A stretch of 64,000 nt of DNA from an uncultured Lachnospiraceae bacterium (GTDB lineage Bacteria; Bacillota; Clostridia; Lachnospirales; Lachnospiraceae), in contig CAKRYR010000012.1 in assembly GCA_934432595.1 (NCBI GenBank), positions 3,454 to 67,453 of the forward strand, given 5' to 3'. Position numbers and translations under genes: made by a program. Below the pieces are notes generated by a model, which had not been told where the DNA came from, ran no database searches, and saw only the letters and a program-made list of their open reading frames with translations. Shown piece after piece: positions 54,511 through 63,592 of this stretch; position 1 is the first letter of the stretch, and the number at the start of each line of letters is the position of its first letter.

Positions 54511-55857
54511 CTAAGCTATTATATGTCCTCTTCTTGATAATATATCAACAACTTTTACGATATGTTCTTCACATATTTCATCAGAGGTTGCCTCAACCAT
54601 TATACGAACAACTGGCTCAGTTCCACTCTTTCTAAGTAGTATTCTACCATCATCTCCAAGTTCTTTAGCCACTTCATCTCTAACTTTTAAAACTTCTTCA
54701 TCATTAAGAGCCTCTTCCTTACTCCTAACTCTTACATTTTTTAGTACCTGAGGATATATCTTTAAATCTTTCAACAATTCTGATATTTTTTTCTTACTTT
54801 CAAGCATTACTTCCATTACCATAAGAGAAGTTAATATACCATCTCCTGTTGTTGCATATTTACTAAATATAATATGTCCTGACTGTTCTCCACCAATTGA
54901 ATGTCCATTTTCCATCATACATTCATTAACATATTTATCACCAACAGCCGTTTTTTCATAATTAATTCCACAGGCATCAAATGCTTTATATAAACCTAAA
55001 TTAGACATTATAGTTGTTACAACTGTATTATTATTTAGTTCTCCTCTTTCCTTTAGATAACGTCCACAAATATACATTATCATATCTCCATCAACAATAT
55101 TACCCTCATCATCTACAGCAAAACATCTATCTGCATCTCCATCATATGCAAAGCCAACATCTAGCCCATTATCTTTAACAAATTTTTGAAGAACCTTAAT
55201 ATGTGTTGAACCTGCATTTTCATTTATATTTGTTCCATCAGGATCATTATTAATTACATATGTCTTAGCTCCAAGTGCATCAAATACTCCTTTTGCAACA
55301 GTTGTTGCTGATCCATTTGCCAAATCAAGACCTACTTTAACATTCTTAAATGAACGAGTTGCAAGTGACATAAGATATCCTATGTATCTATGTCTTCCAA
55401 CTGAATAATCTGTAGTTTTACCTATCTTATCTTTAGTTGCAAGTGGTATTGAGTCCTCATCACCATCTATGTATTGTTCTATCAACTCTTCAACTTCTGA
55501 CTCAACCTTACATCCATTTCCATTTATTATTTTAATTCCATTATCATAATATGGATTATGACTTGCAGAAATCATTATACCGCAATCAGCACTTTCTGTT
55601 TTTACTACATATGCAACACTTGGTGTTGTAGTAACGTGTAATAATTTAACATCTGCACCAGACGCAGTAAGTCCTGCAACTAATGCATATTCAAACATAT
55701 AACTTGAACGTCTTGTATCTTTTCCAATGACCATTGTAGGTCTATGATCTTTTCCATAATAATATCCTAAATATCTTCCTACTTTATACGCATGTGTAAC
55801 TTTTAAATCTACGTTTGCTTCTCCACGAAATCCATCTGTTCCGAAATATTTTCCCAT
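54511..55857 (-). CDS. glmM: Phosphoglucosamine mutase
   Basis: 448 residues, standard length. Converts glucosamine-6-phosphate to glucosamine-1-phosphate on the way to UDP-GlcNAc for the cell wall. The active phosphoserine is Ser99 in ISASHNP; the metal loop is DGDADR; the substrate loop GGEQSGH and C-terminal RKSGTEPVVRIMVE (phosphate binding) are intact. Preceded by a good promoter and ribosome site (AAAGGAG). Confidence 0.96.
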   Translation of the reverse strand: MGKYFGTDGFRGEANVDLKVTHAYKVGRYLGYYYGKDHRPTMVIGKDTRRSSYMFEYALVAGLTASGADVKLLHVTTTPSVAYVVKTESADCGIMISASHNPYYDNGIKIINGNGCKVESEVEELIEQYIDGDEDSIPLATKDKIGKTTDYSVGRHRYIGYLMSLATRSFKNVKVGLDLANGSATTVAKGVFDALGAKTYVINNDPDGTNINENAGSTHIKVLQKFVKDNGLDVGFAYDGDADRCFAVDDEGNIVDGDMIMYICGRYLKERGELNNNTVVTTIMSNLGLYKAFDACGINYEKTAVGDKYVNECMMENGHSIGGEQSGHIIFSKYATTGDGILTSLMVMEVMLESKKKISELLKDLKIYPQVLKNVRVRSKEEALNDEEVLKVRDEVAKELGDDGRILLRKSGTEPVVRIMVEATSDEICEEHIVKVVDILSRRGHIIA

Positions 55858-55902
55858 ATATATTTTCTCCTTTAATATTTTTCTTAATATCCAATACTAA
55901 CA

Positions 55903-55931
55903 AGTATAATATCTTTATCAATTTTCTTCAA
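55903..55931 (-). promoter_or_regulatory. Promoter of glmM
   Basis: Minus strand TTGAAG, 17 bases, TATACT, about 45 bases before the start codon and directly after an intrinsic terminator. Confidence 0.65.
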
Positions 55932-55939
55932 GAAGTTCT

Positions 55940-56017
55940 TATAAAAAACAAAAAATCAGCCTTACCTTGTATAAGACTGATTTCCATAATACTTTCTACT
56001 CTTACCCCAAAATCATT
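55940..56017 (-). ncRNA. Candidate small RNA upstream of glmM
   Basis: A promoter-like pair on the minus strand (TTGCCG at 56052-56047, 17 bases, TATAGT at 56029-56024) is followed about 40 bases later by a hairpin AATCAG-CTTA / TAAG-CTGATT and a run of T with one G. That would give a transcript of about 75 nt with no convincing open frame. No known RNA family recognised. It could also be a terminated leader. Confidence 0.4.
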
Positions 56018-56376
56018 CTAAGTACTATATCATAAATAATAAATAACGGCAAAAAATTAAATATAATATAGTAAAAGTTTAATTAATTGTTTCATTCACT
56101 GACAAATTGTACGTAAGCAATTTTTATTTAATTAAAAATCATTTTTTCTAGTCCTTCTACTATTCACACAAGCACTCATTATTCTATTTTCCGATACATT
56201 TGATTTACTCTTTCAATTCCCACGTACTATGTAAACACTAAATATTTATCCATATCTGCCGTTAAGTGTTCATTTTTATGCCATATTCTTAATGCTATAT
56301 TTATAATACAACATATTTTTTTTATAATAAATATCTAAAAATTTCACAATTATCGTCATTTTTCGTACTTGACAAA

Positions 56377-56405
56377 TTGACATATTTGTGATATTGGAAT
56401 ATACT
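56377..56405 (+). promoter_or_regulatory. Consensus promoter of the LytTR two-component operon
   Basis: TTGACA (56377-56382), 17 bases, TATACT (56400-56405). A second TTGACA begins nine bases upstream of the first. About 50 bases before the start codon. Confidence 0.75.
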
Positions 56406-56457
56406 ATTAAGTATATCAACTTATAGACGCGGATAGTTAAGGAGGGACTACAAAATT

Positions 56458-57192
56458 ATGAATCCAATAAATATAGCAATATGTGAAGACAATCAAGACG
56501 AACTTAATCTTTTATTAAAAATCATTAATCTCAGTAATATTCCAACTAAATGCACTACATTTAAATGTGGTGAAGATTTTTTAAATAACTATAATATAGA
56601 AAGCTATGACTTAATTATTATGGACATAATAATGAATAAAATGACAGGTATAGACGTAATCAAATCTATTCGTGAAATTGGTGATAATACCTTAGTAGCA
56701 TTTACAACTTCAAGTCTCGACTATGCTCTTGAGAGTTATAGACTTAATGCTGTAAAATACATTGAAAAACCAATCAATAATAAACAAATATTTAATTTGC
56801 TTGAAATCGCACATATAAAAATAAAAAACACGCCTAGTTTTACTATAAAAAAAAATGGGGAAGATTATTCCATTCCATATAATAGAATAGTATATCTTGA
56901 GCAACAAGGTCGCAATCTTATGATTCATATATTAGGCAATAACATTATTGAAATTAATGAAAAAATTGATAAAATAGAATCTCAATTTATTCGTCAGTCA
57001 TTTATACGTTGTCATAAAAGTTACTTAGTAAATTTAGGTTATATAAAATCACTAAATAAAGAGCTTTCCTTATTCGAAATGAAGGAAGGCGGTAATGCAT
57101 ACATCAGACGTGAAAGTATGTCTCAATCAAAAAAAGCATACGAAGATTATTTATTTAATAAAGCGAGGGAGATTCAAAATGAAGAAAAATAA
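56458..57192 (+). CDS. LytTR-family response regulator
   Basis: 244 residues. Receiver domain (1-120) with acidic pocket CEDNQDE (Glu10, Asp11), phosphoacceptor Asp56 (IIMDIIMN), and KYIEKPI lysine. LytTR DNA-binding domain (130-235; IVYLEQQGRNLMIHI, FIRCHKSYLVNLGYIKSLN). Of the AgrA/ComE type. Its gene overlaps that of the histidine kinase by 14 bases, so they form one operon. No autoinducer peptide gene was recognised next to it. Confidence 0.92.
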   Translation: MNPINIAICEDNQDELNLLLKIINLSNIPTKCTTFKCGEDFLNNYNIESYDLIIMDIIMNKMTGIDVIKSIREIGDNTLVAFTTSSLDYALESYRLNAVKYIEKPINNKQIFNLLEIAHIKIKNTPSFTIKKNGEDYSIPYNRIVYLEQQGRNLMIHILGNNIIEINEKIDKIESQFIRQSFIRCHKSYLVNLGYIKSLNKELSLFEMKEGGNAYIRRESMSQSKKAYEDYLFNKAREIQNEEK

Positions 57193-59002
57193 ATCTATAA
57201 TATCCATAATTCTAATAACAATATATTTAACAATTTCACTAACACTAATTATAAGTTCAATTAGCCATTACCATAAAATCAACTGTTCTAATACTTCATT
57301 AGATACAGTAAGTAATGTAAGTGTTAAAATTAATAATAAAACAAGCAAATATAAATTACCTTATAATTTCAGTAATTTAAAACCTCACCAAGCCATTACC
57401 GTTACTTTTCCTATTAGTCCAAATAGGAAAAATTATATATATGTAAAATCTGTATATGCACCACTAAAAGTTTATGCAAATAACAAGCTAATCTATAGTT
57501 ATGGTGATAAAGGGACACAACCACATTTTTTATTAGATCCACCTACTAAAGTTAAAATTGTAGAACTACCACCTTCAATTTTACAAAATAAAACTATAAA
57601 AATCAAGGCTATTTTTAAGGCACCAACAAAAAGAAATTCATTAATGATACACCCATTTTACCATGGAGAATATAAATCTATTATCAATTTATTATATCAA
57701 AAAATGGGTTTTACTTTTACCTTAGCTATAATCAATATTTTTTTGAGCTTAACACTTATTATACTAGGTTTTATTGTTTTACCAATTGAAAAAAAATCTA
57801 TCGCATTTATATGGCTAGGTTTATTTGCATTATTAACAGGTATATTTTCCGTAGGTGAATGTAACTTATCTCAATTCTACATTCCAAATGAAGCCCTATT
57901 ATATTTGTTAGATTTCTGTACATTTTTTATATTACCTATACCACTTATTGAATTTGGTATTACACTTATTGATTTTAAGCATAAAAAGTTCCTACGTCAT
58001 CTACAATTACTACAAGGTTCTTTAGCAATATTAGCAATTATAGGACAAGTAGTCACAATTTATCCGTTGTATAAATCCTTATATTTATTTATTTTTTTAT
58101 CGCCTGTAATACTAATAGCATTTGCATGTTGTATTATTTTTGAATATATACAAGGTAATATGCAAGCTAAAGTTTTTATAATTCCAATTTCAATTGTTTC
58201 ATTATCAGCCGTTGTAGAAGCTATCAATTATAAATTTAGATTTGTTTCTACCTTATCAAGTTGTTTTATGGTCGGCGTACTATTATTTATAATTATAATA
58301 GGTTTTAATAGCATGCTTTATATCAAAAAACTTATATTACTTAAAGAATCAAATAAAGCTCTTGAATATAATATAAAACTAATGGAAAAACAAATGGCAG
58401 CACAAGAAGAACGTAATAATATGCTTCAAAAGAATGCTGCAATTATTAAGTCTCAACGTCATGATTTAAGACATCATCTTACCGTAATACAACATTATAA
58501 CAACGAAGGTAATAAAGAAAAAATAGCCGAATATTTAAATGATTTATTAACCTCTATACCTACTGAACAGTCTATGAACTATTGCGAAAATCAAGCAGTA
58601 AATGCTATATTAATTTACTTTCTATCTACATATAAAGACATAGATATACATACCCAATTATCTATACCAAATGATTTAAAAAATGTTAAAGATAATGATT
58701 TATGTATCATAATGGGTAATCTACTTGAAAATGCCATAGAAGCATGTAATAGAATTGATGATGATAGACATAAATATATTAATATTAATAGTAGAATACA
58801 ATATGATACACTTACAATTACAATAGATAATAGTTTCAATGGTTCTTATAAAATAGAACATGGTATATATATATCAAGCAAACGAAATGAACCTGGTATT
58901 GGTATTAGTTCAGTAGAAAAAGTAGTAGAAAAATACAACGGTAGCTGTAGATTTGAACCTAAAGATAATACTTTTATGGCTTCAGTCTATATAAAAATAT
59001 AA
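57179..59002 (+). CDS. Membrane sensor histidine kinase with GHKL ATPase domain
   Basis: 607 residues from the ATG at 57179 (GAGGGAG upstream). N-terminal helix, extracellular beta-rich domain (about 30-175), seven or so membrane helices (180-385), a coiled coil, then the dimerisation segment QRHDLRHHLTVIQHY with the likely phospho-histidine, and an AgrC-like ATPase domain (IIMGNLLENAIEACNR as N box, EPGIGISSVEKVVEKYNG). The sensor half has the same plan as the two diguanylate cyclases at 3.3-6.7 kb. The signal is unknown; a small ligand bound by the extracellular domain is likely. Confidence 0.88.
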   Translation: MKKNKSIISIILITIYLTISLTLIISSISHYHKINCSNTSLDTVSNVSVKINNKTSKYKLPYNFSNLKPHQAITVTFPISPNRKNYIYVKSVYAPLKVYANNKLIYSYGDKGTQPHFLLDPPTKVKIVELPPSILQNKTIKIKAIFKAPTKRNSLMIHPFYHGEYKSIINLLYQKMGFTFTLAIINIFLSLTLIILGFIVLPIEKKSIAFIWLGLFALLTGIFSVGECNLSQFYIPNEALLYLLDFCTFFILPIPLIEFGITLIDFKHKKFLRHLQLLQGSLAILAIIGQVVTIYPLYKSLYLFIFLSPVILIAFACCIIFEYIQGNMQAKVFIIPISIVSLSAVVEAINYKFRFVSTLSSCFMVGVLLFIIIIGFNSMLYIKKLILLKESNKALEYNIKLMEKQMAAQEERNNMLQKNAAIIKSQRHDLRHHLTVIQHYNNEGNKEKIAEYLNDLLTSIPTEQSMNYCENQAVNAILIYFLSTYKDIDIHTQLSIPNDLKNVKDNDLCIIMGNLLENAIEACNRIDDDRHKYININSRIQYDTLTITIDNSFNGSYKIEHGIYISSKRNEPGIGISSVEKVVEKYNGSCRFEPKDNTFMASVYIKI

Positions 59003-59021
59003 TATCTTGTTTTACAAAAGC

Positions 59022-59057
59022 AATCCCAGTATATGTAATACTACATACACTGGGATT
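59022..59057. terminator. Bidirectional terminator between the kinase and SASP genes
   Basis: Arms AATCCCAGT / ACTGGGATT extended by TATGTA / TACATA, with T-runs on both strands. Confidence 0.85.
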
Positions 59058-59111
59058 TTTATCTATCTTGTCATAGAAAGATAACTACTTATTTTCTATA
59101 ATTCATATAGA

Positions 59112-59330
59112 CTATTGTCCTGAAGACATTTCTTCTTCTTGTTTTTTAATCATTCTTCTAACCATTTCTCCACCAACAGAACCGTTTTGTTTTGAAGTTA
59201 AATCTCCATTATATCCTTGTTTTAAAGGTACTCCAAGTTCTGAAGCAACTTCCATTTTAAATTTGTCCATAGCCTCTTTAGCTTGAGGTACTTCCATTTT
59301 GTTTGTACCACTTTCATTGTTTGATGCCAT
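59112..59330 (-). CDS. Alpha/beta-type small acid-soluble spore protein
   Basis: 72 residues. The SASP signatures are clear: KFKMEVASELGVPL (with the GPR protease site region) and LTSKQNGSVGGEMVRRMI. Binds and protects DNA in dormant spores and is degraded at germination. A strong GGAGGTG ribosome site precedes the ATG. Expression should be forespore-specific (SigG), but no certain SigG promoter was recognised. Its presence shows the genome is from a spore-forming lineage. Confidence 0.95.
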   Translation of the reverse strand: MASNNESGTNKMEVPQAKEAMDKFKMEVASELGVPLKQGYNGDLTSKQNGSVGGEMVRRMIKKQEEEMSSGQ

Positions 59331-59662
59331 AATTTTTCACCTCCAATTATTTCTTCTCGATAAACTTTACATAACTATTTCATACTTATTTTCAAAATAA
59401 TATTATTTATTAACTTATATCTCATTACTACTACTCGTAATATGCTATATCATATAATAAAATTATATTTTAAATATCAGTATATTAATTTATATATTAT
59501 CTATCTTAATTCTATTATTTACATAAATTAAATAATTATAGATGGTAAATTATGGGAAGGATGTTATAATAATTTAATAATTAAGGAAATACAAACGCAA
59601 TTTTCTAATAAAAGTCATAAAATATTTTATTTAAAATATATTATATTAAATAGGATTAGAGG
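59331..59662. other. Divergent intergenic region between SASP and symporter genes
   Basis: About 330 AT-rich bases with no gene. A TATAAT at 59565-59570 may be the -10 box of the symporter gene; no convincing -35 partner. Confidence 0.4.
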
Positions 59663-59668
59663 ATGACT

Positions 59669-60964
59669 ATGGAAACTTTCTTACATAAAATCAACAATAT
59701 TCTTTGGGGAATTCCGATGATTTCATTACTTCTAGGCATTCATCTATTTTTCACTTTTAAACTAACATTCATTCAAAAAAATATATTTAAATCAATAAAA
59801 ATGTCTTTTAAAAATAATAATTCTAACTCCAAAACATCAGCATTTTCAACTCTTTCCACTACCTTAGCTGCCACACTAGGAACTGGCAATATAGTAGGTG
59901 TGTCTACTGCTATTGCACTTGGTGGTCCTGGTGCTGTATTTTGGTGTTGGATAACTGGGGTTTTAGGAATGGCTACTTCCTATGCAGAATGCTACCTTGG
60001 AATAAAATATAGAATTAAAAAAAATAATACATACTATGGTGGACCTATGTATGCACTTGAATATGGAGTTCATAACAAGTTTCTTGCAATAATATTTGCT
60101 TTTTGTACAATACTTGCATCCTTTGGCGTTGGTTGCACAACACAGTCTAGTTCTATAAGTTCGTCTATATCAAATATTTTTCATGTGTCACCTCATATCA
60201 CAGGTATTATCTTCGCTCTCTTATGCGGTTTTGTAATAATAGGTGGATTCAATTCTATAAGTAATATATGTACCAAACTTGTCCCTTCTATGGCTTTATT
60301 TTATATTATGGGATGTTTTACAATTCTATTTATTAATAGACATTATTTAATAAATTCAATCTCTTTAATAATATATTCTGCATTTAAACCTACAGCTCTA
60401 GCAGGTGGCCTTATAGCATCAAATGTAACTAGAGCTATCCGATATGGTGTAAGCAGAGGACTATTTACAAATGAAGCTGGACTAGGTTCAACTCCTATAA
60501 CTGCCTCTATAGCAGACAGTCATCCAATTAAAGAACAATCACTTATATCTATGAGTGCTACTTTCTGGGATACTGTTATTATGTGTGCTATAACAGGTAT
60601 GACAATCGTATCTACATTTTTATCTGGTAATTATAACCTTAATAATATAAATAATACCGATTTAGTCACCGTCTCTTTTCAGAGCATACCTATAATAGGC
60701 GACACCTTCTTATCTATATCCTTAATTGCCTTTGCCTTCGCAACATTAATAGGTTGGTTTGCTTTTGGTGAAAAATGTTTTGAATATTTATTTGGAAATA
60801 AACATTTAGATATTTACAAGATAATATACATAATAATGATATATGTTGGAGCCATTATTTCCCTAGATGTAGTCTGGGAAATGTGCGACTTATTCAATGC
60901 ACTTATGGCAATTCCCAACATAATATCACTTATTATTCTAAGAAATCAAATTCAGAAATATTAA
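59669..60964 (+). CDS. Alanine/glycine:cation symporter (AGCS family)
   Basis: About 431 residues with some ten membrane helices. The AGCS signature is TLGTGNIVGVSTAIALGGPG (with the following AVFWCW), and GLFTNEAGLGSTPI is the conserved second block. Imports alanine or glycine with sodium. The frame could also start at 59663, where AGGA has acceptable spacing; GAGG fits 59669 slightly better. Its stop codon overlaps that of the convergent DJ-1 gene. Confidence 0.92.
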   Translation: METFLHKINNILWGIPMISLLLGIHLFFTFKLTFIQKNIFKSIKMSFKNNNSNSKTSAFSTLSTTLAATLGTGNIVGVSTAIALGGPGAVFWCWITGVLGMATSYAECYLGIKYRIKKNNTYYGGPMYALEYGVHNKFLAIIFAFCTILASFGVGCTTQSSSISSSISNIFHVSPHITGIIFALLCGFVIIGGFNSISNICTKLVPSMALFYIMGCFTILFINRHYLINSISLIIYSAFKPTALAGGLIASNVTRAIRYGVSRGLFTNEAGLGSTPITASIADSHPIKEQSLISMSATFWDTVIMCAITGMTIVSTFLSGNYNLNNINNTDLVTVSFQSIPIIGDTFLSISLIAFAFATLIGWFAFGEKCFEYLFGNKHLDIYKIIYIIMIYVGAIISLDVVWEMCDLFNALMAIPNIISLIILRNQIQKY

Positions 60965-61521
60965 TTCTCATAATGCTTGTATTGAATAGTATTAGCTAAA
61001 TCTCTTGCTTTACCTTTTCCTAAATAGTGTTCTACTATAGTTAATGCAAAATCAATTGCAGTTCCCATGCCATTAGCAGTAATAATGTTTTGGCATTTTA
61101 CTACTCCACTATTTAAACAAACAGCTCCTGTAAGTTTATCTTCAAATCCTGGATAGCAAGTAGCACTCTTTCCTTCAAGTATACCTAATTGTCCAAATAC
61201 ACTAGGTGCGGCACATATAGCAGCAAGCATCTTCTTTTCTTCATTATACTTAACTATTTGTTCAGTTAATTTAGTACAATCAGCAAGATTATTGGTTCCT
61301 GGAAGTCCACCTGGTAATACAATCATATCGCCATTATCAAAATCTACATCATCAATTAACCTATCAGCCTTAATAGTAATATGATGTGAACCTGTCACCT
61401 CTAATGTACCAGTAATTGATACTATATCTACTTCTAATCCTGCTCTTCTTAATATATCAATAACTGTTAATCCTTCTATTTCTTCATGTCCATTTGCAAA
61501 AAATACATTAATTTTACTCAT
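60961..61521 (-). CDS. DJ-1/PfpI-family protein
   Basis: 186 residues. Nucleophile elbow AAICAAPSVFG with Cys103, conserved acid in NGHEEIEG, and LPGGLPGTNNL. Members include ThiJ-like proteins, deglycases and glyoxalase III; the function here is not decided by sequence. Converges on the symporter gene: the four bases TTAA at 60961-60964 hold both stop codons. Confidence 0.9.
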   Translation of the reverse strand: MSKINVFFANGHEEIEGLTVIDILRRAGLEVDIVSITGTLEVTGSHHITIKADRLIDDVDFDNGDMIVLPGGLPGTNNLADCTKLTEQIVKYNEEKKMLAAICAAPSVFGQLGILEGKSATCYPGFEDKLTGAVCLNSGVVKCQNIITANGMGTAIDFALTIVEHYLGKGKARDLANTIQYKHYEN

Positions 61522-61544
61522 ATTCTTACCTCCATTTTATACGC

Positions 61545-61578
61545 GGATGCACGTCACCAAGCAGTAAATGCTTGGTGC
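61545..61578. repeat. Dispersed hairpin repeat, copy 2
   Basis: Exact reverse complement of 20817-20850, with the same 9-bp stem. It lies just upstream of the DJ-1 gene. Relative to the neighbouring minus-strand gene it is in the opposite orientation from copy 1. Confidence 0.8.
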
Positions 61579-61877
61579 TGTCTGAACTATTACCGCAATT
61601 TTCTATTAAATAAATAATATACTTTAAAAATCTCCACATATATGTTATGTTAGATTATAAGATTTCACCAATTTAGCCGAAAGACTTAATTGGTGTATAA
61701 TAAAACTTCAAAATTATCACACTATTTAATTATAGATAAATATGTATAATATTTCCAGTAGATTTTTATATTTTTTCATAGTATAATGTTTTTTTATTTT
61801 AAAATTTATATATATATTATAAAATTAGTCAGATTAAATATTACGAGAGTACATAACAAAAATAGGAGGAAAATAAA
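61579..61877. other. Leader/promoter region of pyrG
   Basis: No gene. A hairpin CACCAATT / AATTGGTG (61666-61695) with inner loop containing CCGAAAG is present, and TATAAT (61782-61787) may be the pyrG -10 box. No T-run follows the hairpin on the plus strand, so classical pyrG attenuation is not shown. Confidence 0.4.
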
Positions 61878-63482
61878 ATGGCTGTAAAATACGTATTTGT
61901 AACTGGTGGTGTTGTATCAGGATTAGGTAAAGGTATAACTGCTGCATCCCTTGGAAGACTCCTTAAAGCAAGAGGCTACAAGGTAACTATGCAGAAATTC
62001 GACCCTTATATTAATATAGATCCTGGAACTATGAATCCTATACAACATGGTGAAGTATTTGTAACAGAAGATGGTGCCGAGACTGACTTAGACCTTGGAC
62101 ACTATGAAAGATTTATAGATGAATATCTTGATAAAAAATCCAATGTAACTACTGGTAAAGTATATTGGTCAGTATTATCAAAAGAACGTAGGGGAGACTT
62201 TGGTGGAGGAACTGTCCAAGTTATTCCTCACATAACTAATGAAATAAAAAGTAGAATATATAGAAATGATTCTTCTGAAGAAACACATATAGCAATAATA
62301 GAAGTTGGTGGAACTGTCGGAGATATTGAAAGTCAACCATATCTTGAATCAATACGTCAGTTCCAACATGATGTAGGAAAAGAAAATGCCATATTAATTC
62401 ATGTTACCCTTATTCCTTATCTACGTGCATCAGGAGAAATGAAGACAAAACCAACTCAAGCAAGCGTAAAAGAGCTTCAAGGAATGGGAATCCAACCTGA
62501 CATTCTAGTATGCAGAACAGAACAACCATTAAATGCAAGTATAAGAGACAAAATATCACTATTTTGTAATGTTCCATCAAACCATGTATTACAAAATCTT
62601 GATGTAGAAACGTTATACGAAGCTCCACTTGCAATGGAAAAAGAACATTTAGCTGATGTAGTATGTAAATGTCTTAATCTTGATTGTCCAGAACCAGATA
62701 TAAAAGATTGGGAGGATATGGTATATGCCCTTAAAAATCCTAAAAAAGAAGTTACTGTTGCATTAGTTGGTAAATATACTTCTCTTCATGATGCATATAT
62801 TAGTGTTGTTGAGGCACTTAAACATGGTGCTGTAGCAAATAATGCTTCAGTTAATATTAAATGGATTCCATCAGAAGAAGTTACACCTGAAAATGTATCA
62901 GAAAAATTATCAGATGTAAGTGGTATCCTTGTTCCTGGTGGATTTGGTGATAGAGGTATCGACGGAAAGTTATATGCTATTCAATATGCGAGAGAGAATA
63001 AGATTCCTTTCTTGGGACTATGTCTAGGAATGCAATTATCTATCGTTGAATATGCAAGGAATGTTGTAGGATTTACCGATGCCCATAGTGCGGAACTTGA
63101 TCCTTCTACAATTCATCCAGTAATTCATCTTATGCCAGAGCAAGATGGCGTTGAAGACTTAGGTGGAACTTTAAGACTCGGTGCTTATCCTTGTGTATTA
63201 AAAGAAGGAACTATTGCACATAAGTTATATGGAACAACTGAAATATCTGAACGTCACAGACATAGATATGAAGTTAATAATTATTACCGTGAAGATTTAA
63301 AGAAAAATGGAATGATTTTCTCAGGATTATCACCAGACGGACGTATTGTAGAAATGATAGAATTAAAAGATCATCCTTGGTTTGTAGCTACTCAAGCTCA
63401 TCCAGAGTTTAAATCTCGTCCAAATCGTCCTCACCCATTATTTAAGGGATTTATAGAGGCAGCATTGAATAAGATAAACTAG
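61878..63482 (+). CDS. pyrG: CTP synthase
   Basis: 534 residues, full length. Converts UTP to CTP with ATP and glutamine. N-terminal amidoligase domain begins [20 protein letters not shown]; the glutaminase domain has Cys382 (GLCLGMQ), His508 and Glu510 (QAHPEF). The ribosome site AGGAGG is strong. Confidence 0.97.
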   Translation: MAVKYVFVTGGVVSGLGKGITAASLGRLLKARGYKVTMQKFDPYINIDPGTMNPIQHGEVFVTEDGAETDLDLGHYERFIDEYLDKKSNVTTGKVYWSVLSKERRGDFGGGTVQVIPHITNEIKSRIYRNDSSEETHIAIIEVGGTVGDIESQPYLESIRQFQHDVGKENAILIHVTLIPYLRASGEMKTKPTQASVKELQGMGIQPDILVCRTEQPLNASIRDKISLFCNVPSNHVLQNLDVETLYEAPLAMEKEHLADVVCKCLNLDCPEPDIKDWEDMVYALKNPKKEVTVALVGKYTSLHDAYISVVEALKHGAVANNASVNIKWIPSEEVTPENVSEKLSDVSGILVPGGFGDRGIDGKLYAIQYARENKIPFLGLCLGMQLSIVEYARNVVGFTDAHSAELDPSTIHPVIHLMPEQDGVEDLGGTLRLGAYPCVLKEGTIAHKLYGTTEISERHRHRYEVNNYYREDLKKNGMIFSGLSPDGRIVEMIELKDHPWFVATQAHPEFKSRPNRPHPLFKGFIEAALNKIN

Positions 63483-63507
63483 AGTATTCTTTTTAATATA
63501 TTATGGC

Positions 63508-63590
63508 AATCGAGTAGGAGGGAAATTTAACTAAATTTCCCTACCTCTCACACCACCGTGCGTACCGTTCGGTACACGGCGGTTCAATCA
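63508..63590 (-). ncRNA. Group II intron 3' end (domains V and VI)
   Basis: Minus strand: a stem-loop built on ACCGCCGTG-TACC / GGTA-CGCACGGTGGT with a GAAC tetraloop (domain V-like), then GGGAAATTT / AAATTTCCC as domain VI, directly after the intron-encoded protein frame. The order protein, V, VI fits the 3' end of a bacterial group II intron lying on the minus strand. Confidence 0.7.
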
Positions 63591-63592
63591 AC

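Noticed and set aside
61666..61695. pyrG attenuator or riboswitch
   Set aside because: The hairpin has no T-run on the plus strand and lies upstream of the likely -10 box, so it would not be in the pyrG leader.
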